NCBI GenBank assembly: GCA_002474325.1
Contig: DKNL01000318.1
Span: forward strand, 1 to 8,940
Direction: 5' to 3'
DNA length: 8,940 nucleotides
Origin: Opitutales bacterium UBA7389
GTDB lineage: Bacteria; Verrucomicrobiota; Verrucomicrobiia; Opitutales; Opitutaceae
Shown: positions 1 through 6,512 of the stretch, one piece after another
Position numbering within the stretch: the first letter of the stretch is position 1
How the letters are laid out: every line of letters starts with the position of its first letter
Program-made: the position numbers and the translations under genes
Notes under the pieces: generated by a model
What the model saw: only the letters and a program-made list of their open reading frames with translations
The model's database searches: none
Told to the model about the DNA's origin: nothing

Positions 1-111
1 CGACTTCAACTTGCCGCGAAGGGCCGTGTTGGTGACGTATCCAAGATTTCCCACGTCCGCGTTGTCGTTTGATACCAGCGTCTCCATGTCCACGATGTCA
101 GCATAGCTCAT
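1..111 (-). CDS. Partial phage HK97-type major capsid protein (N-terminally shortened)
   Basis: Reading leftwards from ATG at 111-109, 37 codons run open to the window edge. Residues 18-36 read ADVGNLGYVTNTALRGKLK, preceded by MSYADIVDMETLV. This resembles the internal 'aNADvg.LgYlTN.kvRGkLK' block of HK97-family (gp5-like) major capsid proteins. In a full capsid protein this block lies in the C-terminal half, so the N-terminal half (delta domain, N-arm) is absent here. An in-frame TAG lies a few codons upstream, so the frame cannot extend. The start is nevertheless well formed: GGGAGG at 119-124 sits 7 bases before the ATG. It lies 27 bases after the stop of the serine hydrolase gene on the same strand. 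It is either a truncated prophage remnant that happens to have a start site, or a short expressed capsid-like protein. The family match is by eye, and the part beyond the window is unseen. Confidence 0.55.
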   Translation of the reverse strand, partial: MSYADIVDMETLVSNDNADVGNLGYVTNTALRGKLKS

Positions 112-118
112 GGCCGCA

Positions 119-124
119 CCTCCC
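119..124 (-). promoter_or_regulatory. Strong Shine-Dalgarno site for the capsid-like ORF
   Basis: The minus strand reads GGGAGG with a 7-base spacer to ATG at 111. It is the clearest ribosome binding site in the window, where most other genes have weak or no such site. It supports this ATG as a genuine translation start rather than a chance fragment boundary. Confidence 0.55.
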
Positions 125-138
125 TATCTTCAAAAATT

Positions 139-1287
139 CTAATACCCGACCGCTTCGGCGGCTAGTGTACCCAAACGTTTGCGGAGCGGGACGACATTGC
201 CCTTGCCGTTAGGGTGAATTCGGTTGCTCATGAAGATGACAAAGGTTTCGGAAGAAGGATCTATCCATATACTGGGACCGGTGAAGCCGGTGTGGCCAAA
301 CCCGCCGACCGGGAAGATCTCTCCACGCTGGCTCGAATAGCTGCTATCGATGTCCCATCCCAGGCCGCGCAGGTGTTCCACTTCTTCGGGCGATTGAACG
401 GATGTCATCAATCGAACGGTTTTGGGTTGGAGAAAGCGAACTCCATCCAGTTCCCCGTTGTTTAGAATCATACGGCAGTATCGAGCCAAGTCGGCAGCGG
501 TTGTGAATATGCCAGCATGGCCATGAACGCCTCCCGTTCGACGGCAAATGGGATTGTTGGGGGTACCTCGTTGCATCTTACCGTCCAACCATTTGGTTGG
601 GGCAGTGCGGTATCTAAGATTTTGCGACGGCAGGTAACCGGTATCTTTCATGCCCAAAGGCCGAAAAACGGATTCGCGAGTAAAGTCTTCCAACCGCTGG
701 CCGGTTACTTGCTGGATGATTTCGCCCAATAAAATGAAGTTGATATCGCTGTAGATAAATCCGGTTCCGGGAGGATGTTGAACTTCTTCGGCTTTGGCTA
801 GGGCAATAGCCATTTCGTAGCCAATCCAACCTTTGGATACGCCATTCATCTCGATGGTCAGAGGAATTCCTGGCTTTAAGCCAGATGTGTGGGTCATCAA
901 GTGGCGGATTGTGATGACCTCTTTGCCCTTATTGTCGAAATTGTCGAGGTAGGTAGATACCATGGCATCTATCTCGATCGCCTCTTGTTCCACTAGTAGC
1001 ATAACGGCTGGAGTAGTGGCGACCACTTTGGTCAAAGACGCGGAATCATAGATGGCGTCAATTCGACCGGGCATTTTCTCCGGCTCCAAAGACATATGGC
1101 CATAGACGTTCGCATAGGTTTGCCCACGTTTTTCGAGCCAAAAGACTGCTCCTGGGGTTAGCGTCTCATTGATCGCTGTCTCAATCGCTTGATCGATCTT
1201 ATCTAGCTTCTGGTGATCGAAGGCTGATGAGGCGCTAGATAGAAGGGTGGCTATCGTTGTAATAAGAATCGAGTTGGGAGCGCTCAT
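139..1287 (-). CDS. Exported serine hydrolase, beta-lactamase/PBP4* family (class C-like)
   Basis: A 382-residue member of the PF00144 beta-lactamase-related family of serine hydrolases, which includes D-aminopeptidases, esterases, AmpH/PBP4*-like enzymes and class C beta-lactamases. The nucleophile motif SLTK is at residues 84-87 (Ser84, Lys87). The second motif is YSD at 179-181, where class C beta-lactamases have YxN, and the third is HTG at 332-334 in place of KTG. A GHAGIF block at 256-261, typical of this family, is also present. Residues about 6-22 form a hydrophobic segment ending ASSA, a likely signal peptide, though without a basic N-region. The frame can extend to a TTG at 1302, but a candidate -10 box overlaps that codon, so ATG at 1287 is preferred. 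Substrate cannot be told. YSD and HTG argue for a peptidase or esterase rather than a true beta-lactamase. It appears complete and free of frameshifts. Confidence 0.88.
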   Translation of the reverse strand: MSAPNSILITTIATLLSSASSAFDHQKLDKIDQAIETAINETLTPGAVFWLEKRGQTYANVYGHMSLEPEKMPGRIDAIYDSASLTKVVATTPAVMLLVEQEAIEIDAMVSTYLDNFDNKGKEVITIRHLMTHTSGLKPGIPLTIEMNGVSKGWIGYEMAIALAKAEEVQHPPGTGFIYSDINFILLGEIIQQVTGQRLEDFTRESVFRPLGMKDTGYLPSQNLRYRTAPTKWLDGKMQRGTPNNPICRRTGGVHGHAGIFTTAADLARYCRMILNNGELDGVRFLQPKTVRLMTSVQSPEEVEHLRGLGWDIDSSYSSQRGEIFPVGGFGHTGFTGPSIWIDPSSETFVIFMSNRIHPNGKGNVVPLRKRLGTLAAEAVGY

Positions 1288-1301
1288 GAAAAGGGGCGTC
1301 A

Positions 1302-1329
1302 ATTATTCTTCGTCTGTTGCTTTTCGCAA
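1302..1329 (-). promoter_or_regulatory. Candidate sigma70-type promoter for the serine hydrolase gene
   Basis: On the minus strand TTGCGA (1324-1329) and AATAAT (1302-1307) are separated by 16 bases, each resembling the -35/-10 consensus. Transcription would begin roughly 8 bases before ATG 1287, giving a very short leader. This would fit the lack of a Shine-Dalgarno site and would exclude the TTG start at 1302. It is a pattern match only. Confidence 0.35.
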
Positions 1330-1373
1330 GATGCTAAAGTGCTAATGCTGCTTCATGAGACGGGAAAAGTTGC

Positions 1374-1832
1374 ATGCTGGATGCAGAATTACTTTTCTTC
1401 CTCATCCTATTTGCCGTTGCCGATGGCGGAAGCACAATCGCAGGTTTCACCATCACCGGAACGAAAACCGTCCTCATTCGCGCGGTTGGACCCAAGCTTC
1501 AAGATTTCGGAGTAACCGGCTTCATGGCTGACCCGACCATGACCCTGAACAAGTCCAGGTTCGATGGTCATCCTGCTGACGTGATCGCGACGGTTGACAA
1601 TTGGGACAGCGGTGGAGCGGAAAGCGCGGCTCGAATCGTTGCGGCAGTAGCATTCGCCGGTCTCCCTCCGTTCTTGGCCACTAACGATTTCCAAGGCAAC
1701 GCTCTTCCCACGGACGACACGACCAGTACGGCTGCTCTCGTAACGCTTACTGAAGGTGTTTATACCGTCGTGGTTAGCGACGTAGCTGGCGGGGGTGGCG
1801 AGGTTCTCATCGACGTGACCATCGTTGAGTAA
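1374..1832 (+). CDS. Single 'TVLIRAVGP' repeat-domain protein, probable remnant of a larger surface protein
   Basis: 152 residues. From about residue 22 to the end it matches the ~125-residue beta-rich domain seen, often in tandem or near the C-terminus, in large secreted proteins of Opitutales and related Verrucomicrobia. Hallmarks are IAGFTITG (22-29), TVLIRAVGPKLQDFGV (32-47), MADPTMTL (51-58), DNW (75-77), and an ending of the 'aALVTLtEGVYTvvVSdvaGGgGevLIdV' type (120-149). The domain function is unknown, and an adhesion or matrix role is only guessed. The N-terminus MLDAELLFFLILFAVADG is hydrophobic and may act as a poor signal peptide, but it has acidic residues and no basic region. A TGA lies in frame five codons before the ATG (1356-1358), and the usual start of the domain is missing. 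This suggests a 5'-truncated gene. It is followed by a clear terminator 51 bases after its stop, as expected of a real gene 3' end. Confidence 0.6.
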   Translation: MLDAELLFFLILFAVADGGSTIAGFTITGTKTVLIRAVGPKLQDFGVTGFMADPTMTLNKSRFDGHPADVIATVDNWDSGGAESAARIVAAVAFAGLPPFLATNDFQGNALPTDDTTSTAALVTLTEGVYTVVVSDVAGGGGEVLIDVTIVE

Positions 1833-2097
1833 GCTCACACCTTAACCAATTTGCAAAGTCGTGAGGCTTTGTGATTACGGGGCCAGCCTCTCCTCACGGG
1901 GAGGCTGGTTTTGCATTTCATTGGGCCTCTCCAGAGGAGTCAAGTAGCTGGCTTCAAACAGAGGTTGTTATAAACATCCTGAGAGCTGAGATGGGTAGAT
2001 CGGGCTCCACTTTTCTTTGCTCCGCAAACGGCAGCGAACACGATCTCGATACAAAGACCATTGCCCGGCCTCATATTGCCCTTCAAGTTCGGAAGCT
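1833..2097. other. Intergenic region between repeat-domain gene and dioxygenase gene
   Basis: Holds the terminator at 1883-1912 and then about 185 bases with no credible gene. A TATAAA at 1969-1974 could be a -10 box for the dioxygenase gene, but I see no good -35 about 17 bases ahead of it. Open frames crossing this stretch run through the terminator or lack family resemblance. Confidence 0.5.
1883..1912 (+). terminator. Intrinsic terminator after the repeat-domain gene
   Basis: CCAGCCTCTCC (1883-1893) pairs with GGGGAGGCTGG (1898-1908) over 11 positions including one G-T wobble. The loop is TCAC and TTTT (1909-1912) follows. It lies 51 bases downstream of the stop at 1832 and insulates the following dioxygenase gene. 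Confidence 0.85.
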
Positions 2098-3012
2098 ATG
2101 CAGGTAGAAATGTTGACAGGAGCAGGCGTTTGGAAAAGAGACGACTTAGTGAGCCGAACGGAATGGCAAGGACGTTTTGAGGAGGCAAATCCCTTGCAAA
2201 TCCGCGAGGAACTAGAATCCGGCCCTGGAGCTTTGATGTTGAGTGGATTTCCTATCGCTCAGTATGATCTTGATGGAGCGAGAACTGCGTTTATGGACTG
2301 GTGCTCCCAACTTGGAACACTGCTTTCCCAGAACGAAAAGGGGGAAAAGGCGTTTGATGTGGCGAATGCCGGATTTGCGGATACCGACCCTCGTATGCGT
2401 GGCCCTAATACGAACAAAAAACTTTCGTTTCATACGGATCGCTGCGATGTCATCGCTTTTCTGTGCTGGCGAAAGGCGAAGAGGGGAGGCGAGAACGAAT
2501 TAGTGAGTTCGATGCATCTTTTCAACGAGATCGGCAAGCGTCGGCCAGACTTGCTAGAGATCTTGATGCAGCCATTCGTCTACAAAAGGCATGCGGTAGA
2601 TCTGGGCAACGAACTTCCCTATTGCGAACAGTCTATTTTTTCTTTTCGCGATGGCTTCTTCGCCTGCAGCTTTCTTCGGGTGTTGATCGATCGGGCTCAC
2701 GCTGATCCGGAGCTTTCCGATTTGAGCCCGACACAGATCGAAGCTTTGGATTATCTCGAGGAGGTGGCTAACGAAGCGGATCAATCTATTCGTCTTACTC
2801 AAGAGCCAGGAGATATTCTTTTACTGAACAATTGGACCACCCTGCATCGCCGAACGGCCTTCAAGGACCACGGAAATCCAGAGGATAGGCGACGCCTTTT
2901 CCGGATTTGGTTGAGCATGCCCAACAGTCGCCCCATCGACCCCCGGTTTGAGGCAAACTTCGGAGCCACGGGGGCCGGTGAGTTGCGCGGTGGGTTTCGG
3001 ACGGTTGGCTGA
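2098..3012 (+). CDS. TauD/TfdA-family Fe(II)/2-oxoglutarate-dependent dioxygenase
   Basis: A 304-residue cytoplasmic enzyme of the TauD/TfdA clan (PF02668), which couples 2-oxoglutarate decarboxylation to hydroxylation of a small organic substrate. The iron ligands are visible: His112-x-Asp114 in LSFHTDRCD, and distal His250 in LLLNNWTTLHRRTAF. An Arg cluster at 264-269 (RRRLFR), 15-19 residues after the distal His, supplies the residue that holds the 2-oxoglutarate carboxylate. The C-terminal block IWLSMPNSRPIDPRF is typical of the gamma-butyrobetaine hydroxylase-like branch rather than classical taurine dioxygenase. The frame is open from 2017, but the extra 27 residues are rich in Arg, Ser and Cys and look non-coding, so ATG 2098 is chosen; GGAAG lies just ahead of it, and ATG 2110 is another option. 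It stands alone: terminator upstream, own intergenic region downstream. The substrate is not identifiable. Confidence 0.88.
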   Translation: MQVEMLTGAGVWKRDDLVSRTEWQGRFEEANPLQIREELESGPGALMLSGFPIAQYDLDGARTAFMDWCSQLGTLLSQNEKGEKAFDVANAGFADTDPRMRGPNTNKKLSFHTDRCDVIAFLCWRKAKRGGENELVSSMHLFNEIGKRRPDLLEILMQPFVYKRHAVDLGNELPYCEQSIFSFRDGFFACSFLRVLIDRAHADPELSDLSPTQIEALDYLEEVANEADQSIRLTQEPGDILLLNNWTTLHRRTAFKDHGNPEDRRRLFRIWLSMPNSRPIDPRFEANFGATGAGELRGGFRTVG

Positions 3013-3347
3013 TGTCGACGTAGCCGGTTAGTATCAGGATGGTTTCTAGCGGGCTCCCGATCATGCAAGTAAGCTTAGATAGAAAGAGCCTCTTCGGATA
3101 TCGCCAAGCGATTACATCCTTAAACTGCGAATAGAGGTCGCCCAAAAATTGTTGAACATGATTAATAAGAGCGTTGCGAAAGCTGGGTTCTATGATCATA
3201 GTCAAATCGCGAAGCACTTCAAGACAGTGACTTACGTGACTCCCCTAGCTTACCGAAAGCAATTCCGTTGACCCTTAAAATGTGCCAATTATGATTTTCT
3301 CGATACAAGGCTATGCTGGCCAGTGGCGCTATGGTTGCTTGCTCTCG
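3013..3347. other. Intergenic region with promoter of the PSCyt1/DUF1501 operon
   Basis: 335 bases between the dioxygenase stop and the preferred start of the PSCyt1 gene. Its right end carries the promoter at 3268-3295. No clear terminator for the dioxygenase gene is visible; the CGGG-CT-CCCG at about 3049-3058 is too short and has no T-run. An open frame on the minus strand from 3217 covers most of this stretch, but it continues into the dioxygenase gene and shows no recognisable motif. Confidence 0.5.
3268..3295 (+). promoter_or_regulatory. Sigma70-like promoter for the PSCyt1-DUF1501 operon
   Basis: TTGACC (3268-3273) and TATGAT (3290-3295) are each one base from the -35 and -10 consensus, with a 16-base spacer. 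Transcription would begin near 3302, leaving a leader of about 46 bases before ATG 3348. Both upstream candidate starts (GTG 3282, ATG 3291) fall inside the promoter and could not be in the transcript, which decides the start of the downstream gene. Confidence 0.6.
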
Positions 3348-6300
3348 ATGAAATCTCGAATCGTACCCTCATTGATCCTCGTGAACTTAATGACTTCGTC
3401 GCTCATTGCAGAGAAGGCCCCACTGTCGTTCAACGAGGATATTCGCCCGATTCTCTCCGACCGGTGTTTCAGGTGTCACGGACCCGGCGCAGAGAACCAG
3501 AGATCCGAATTCAGGCTAGACACGCGTGAGCATGCTACAGCTGATTTGGGAGACGGGTTTTTCGGCATTGTGCCTGGCAATCTCGAGGAAAGCGATTTGC
3601 ACTGGCGCATATGGGACGAAGAGGAGGAGGACCGAATGCCGCCGCCCGATTCCAATCTGGCTCTTTCGGATGAGGAGCGGAAGCTATTGGATCGCTGGAT
3701 AGAAGAGGGAGCGCCCTACGATACTCATTGGTCTTTTAAGCCGTTGCCGAAATCAGTGGATGCACCTTCGCGTGAATCAACCTGGGCGAGAAACGAGTTG
3801 GATCAATTTATCGAAGAAAGTTTCGCTTCCCAAGGAGTGGTTCCAGCAGAAGAATCCTCCCGCGAAAAATGGCTGCGTCGCGTGAGTTTCGATCTTACCG
3901 GGTTGCCACCGACCGTTCCTGAGATTGAAGCGTTCCTGACTGACGAATCGGAGCAGGCTTTTGAGAAGGTAGTTGACCGCTTGCTTGCATCCGATGCCTA
4001 TGCGGAACGCATGACGAGCGAATGGCTCGATGTAGCTCGGTATTCAGATTCCAATGGCTATCAGCGGGATCACGAACGACGCGTTTGGCCCTGGAGAGAT
4101 TGGGTTATTCAGTCATTCCAAGAGAACATGCCCTATGAAGAGTTCGTCGCTACGCAATTGGCGGGTGATCTATTTCCCGATGCGACCCAAGACCAGGTTT
4201 TGGCGACCGCGTTCAATCGATTGCATGGCCATCTTATGGAAGGAGGAATCGTCCCCGAAGAATACCGTGTGGAGTATGTTGCGGACCGCACCCACACCTT
4301 TGGCTCCGCGTTTCTTGGCCTGACGATGGAGTGTGCTCGGTGCCACGATCATAAATACGATCCACTAACCATGGAGGACTATTACTCGCTTAGCTCCTTC
4401 TTTGCCAATATTGAGGAGGCGGGATTGATCGCCTATTTTTCATTCGCAGTGCCGACACCGGCCTTGGCGATATCCGACGAAAAGACGGATAAGACCTTGG
4501 AAAAAACCCAAAAGAAAATCGATGCGAAAGCGGCTGAACTGAAAGGGGTCGAGGCGGCCCCGCAAGCGAAGGCAGCCTTTGAAAAATGGCTGGTGTCGAA
4601 ACCCCGGCTCGACTGGCCTGGCCGGGAAGCTTGGATCTCCTTTGACGAACGGGAAGGGGAGAACTTTGCCAACGCTGTCGCCCCAGACCTTCCCGCTATT
4701 TCGCCCGAAATCAACAAGCTTGTGCCAGGCGTATACGGAAACGCGCTACAATTTACGGGCGACGACAAAATGGAAGTTTTCGATGCCGGGCACTTCTCGC
4801 GCGAGCATCCTTTTTCAGCATCGGTTTGGGTTCGCCCAAACCAGCACGCCCCTCGCGAGAGTATTTTCAGCCGCGGTGGCGGGGCCGATGATGCTGCGAG
4901 TATGGGTTACGAATTCATGCTGATGGATGGGAAACCGACGGCATCGTGGATCCACTTTTGGCCGGGTAATGCGATGCGTGTGCGAGCGAAGGAGTCGATA
5001 CCTGCGGGCGAATGGTCGCATCTGGTTGTCAGCTACGACGGATCGGCGAAAGCGTACGGAGTAAAGATATTCTTGAATGGCGAACCGATGGAGTTGGAGA
5101 CGGTCAAGGACCATTTGACCAAGGAGATAACTAGTTGGCAAACGCCCGGTCGCCAAAGGGTCCGCGAGCATCTGGTCCTGGGCGAACGCTATCGGGATCG
5201 AGGCTTTGTGAAAGGACGAATGGATGAATTCCAAATGTTCGATCGAGAGATTTCCGAGCTGGAAGCCCGCAAGCTTTACCATATGAAGCCCGATTCCCCG
5301 TTGCTTGGAACGCCGCTAGAGGAGATGGCCGATTTGGAGCCTGGAGATCTGTATAGCCACTTTTTGGCTACAGCCTATCTGCCAACCATGAAGGCGAGGG
5401 CAGAGCTGCAATCTGCTCGAGCTGAGCGAAACCGTATCATGGATGGGCTGGAGGCGATCAGCGTGATGAGAGAAACCGAAGACCCAAGACCAGCTTACAT
5501 TCTCAATCGTGGAGCCTATGATGCTCGAGGGGAAGAGGTCACGGCTAATACGCCCTCGGCCCTACCGGCATTCCCCGAAGACCAGCCACGAAATCGGCTG
5601 GGGCTAGCTCGTTGGCTAACGGATCCTAATCATCCTCTTACCGCTCGGGTGGCGGTGAATCGCTACTGGCAAATGATCTTTGGCGTTGCGTTGGTTCGGA
5701 CGCCTGAGGACTTTGGCAGCCAGGGCAGCAATCCGACCCATCCAGAGCTGCTGGATTGGCTGGCGCGCGATTTTGTCAACCATGGCTGGGATCTGCATCA
5801 TTTGTTGCGGCAGATGGTTCTCTCCGCGACTTACCGTCAAAGCACCTTTGGCGATCTGGCTAGCACGGAGAAGGACCCGGAGAATCTAAGCTTTTGCCGG
5901 AGCAATCCGAACCGACTAGCGGCAGAAATGATTCGCGATAATGCCTTGGCGGTAAGCGGGTTGCTCGACGACGACATTGGCGGTCCGCCCGTCAAGCCCT
6001 ACGAAGTTGCGGCCTCTTTCAAGCCGATGGAGCCAGACGAAGGCGAAGGATTGTATCGAAGAAGCTTATACACACTTTGGAAGCGGAATTCTCCGGCTCC
6101 GATGATGGTGGCTTTTGACGCCCCGAAACGGGATATATGCAGTTTGAAACGCGAGCCAACAGCATCACCTTTGCAGCCACTTGTCATACTGAACGGCCCG
6201 CAGTTTGTCGAAGCGGCCCGCGTGTTTGGCGAGAAGCTGCTTGCCAAGCATCGCGGTGATCGAACAGCGGTTATTGAAGATGCCTTTCACCAACTTACGA

Positions 6301-6512
6301 GCAGAAAGCCTGATCCCGAAGAAGTGGAGATTCTCGGTAATCTCTACGAAGCACAACGCCAGGAATTCGATGCCAATCCAGCAGACGCCAATGCCCTATT
6401 GAAAGTGGGATACGCCCCGATATCGCTTTACGAAAACCCGAGAGAGCATGCGGCCGCCACTGTTGTGATCAATGCCATCATGAACATGAACGAATCCCTG
6501 ATAGAACGATGA
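3348..6512 (+). CDS. PSCyt1-DUF1549-LamG-DUF1553 (PSD1) exported c-type cytochrome protein
   Basis: 1054 residues from ATG 3348. MKSRIVPSLILVNLMTSSLIA is a textbook Sec signal peptide (basic N-region, hydrophobic core, SLIA end), so the in-frame GTG 3282 and ATG 3291 are rejected. Domain order: a Planctomycete-type cytochrome c (PF07635, about 25-125) with haem site CFRCH at 40-44 and likely axial Met97 in RMPPPDSN; DUF1549 (PF07583, about 148-355), with a second CxxCH at 329-333 in CARCHDHKYDP; a short charged linker rich in Lys/Glu (about 378-410); a LamG/concanavalin-like insert (about 423-643, with FSASVWVRP, WSHLVVSYDG, IFLNGEP and GRMDEFQMFD); and DUF1553 (PF07587, about 743-1008, starting NRLGLARWLTDPNHPLTARVAVNR). 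Known of the family: such proteins are abundant in Planctomycetes and Verrucomicrobia, sit next to DUF1501 genes, and are linked by context to periplasmic polysaccharide breakdown; the reaction is not proven. The stop overlaps the next start in ATGA, implying co-translation. Length and domains are complete. Confidence 0.93.
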   Translation: MKSRIVPSLILVNLMTSSLIAEKAPLSFNEDIRPILSDRCFRCHGPGAENQRSEFRLDTREHATADLGDGFFGIVPGNLEESDLHWRIWDEEEEDRMPPPDSNLALSDEERKLLDRWIEEGAPYDTHWSFKPLPKSVDAPSRESTWARNELDQFIEESFASQGVVPAEESSREKWLRRVSFDLTGLPPTVPEIEAFLTDESEQAFEKVVDRLLASDAYAERMTSEWLDVARYSDSNGYQRDHERRVWPWRDWVIQSFQENMPYEEFVATQLAGDLFPDATQDQVLATAFNRLHGHLMEGGIVPEEYRVEYVADRTHTFGSAFLGLTMECARCHDHKYDPLTMEDYYSLSSFFANIEEAGLIAYFSFAVPTPALAISDEKTDKTLEKTQKKIDAKAAELKGVEAAPQAKAAFEKWLVSKPRLDWPGREAWISFDEREGENFANAVAPDLPAISPEINKLVPGVYGNALQFTGDDKMEVFDAGHFSREHPFSASVWVRPNQHAPRESIFSRGGGADDAASMGYEFMLMDGKPTASWIHFWPGNAMRVRAKESIPAGEWSHLVVSYDGSAKAYGVKIFLNGEPMELETVKDHLTKEITSWQTPGRQRVREHLVLGERYRDRGFVKGRMDEFQMFDREISELEARKLYHMKPDSPLLGTPLEEMADLEPGDLYSHFLATAYLPTMKARAELQSARAERNRIMDGLEAISVMRETEDPRPAYILNRGAYDARGEEVTANTPSALPAFPEDQPRNRLGLARWLTDPNHPLTARVAVNRYWQMIFGVALVRTPEDFGSQGSNPTHPELLDWLARDFVNHGWDLHHLLRQMVLSATYRQSTFGDLASTEKDPENLSFCRSNPNRLAAEMIRDNALAVSGLLDDDIGGPPVKPYEVAASFKPMEPDEGEGLYRRSLYTLWKRNSPAPMMVAFDAPKRDICSLKREPTASPLQPLVILNGPQFVEAARVFGEKLLAKHRGDRTAVIEDAFHQLTSRKPDPEEVEILGNLYEAQRQEFDANPADANALLKVGYAPISLYENPREHAAATVVINAIMNMNESLIER

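Noticed and set aside
1407..1838. Minus-strand open frame of 143 codons antisense to the repeat-domain gene
   Set aside because: The plus-strand frame has a clear domain match and a downstream terminator; the antisense product shows no family features.
1871..2107. Plus-strand open frame of 78 codons in the intergenic region
   Set aside because: It runs through the intrinsic terminator and overlaps the dioxygenase start, with no motif or ribosome binding site.
2861..3217. Minus-strand open frame of 118 codons covering the gap between the dioxygenase and PSCyt1 genes
   Set aside because: The first ~65 residues look mildly protein-like, but half the frame is antisense to the dioxygenase C-terminus, there is no Shine-Dalgarno site, no recognisable motif and no terminator. 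A decayed gene fragment cannot be excluded.
4433..5282. Open frames of 111-155 codons antisense to or out of frame with the LamG part of the PSCyt1 protein
   Set aside because: The main frame is continuous with recognisable domains on both sides, so these are by-products of its codon pattern.
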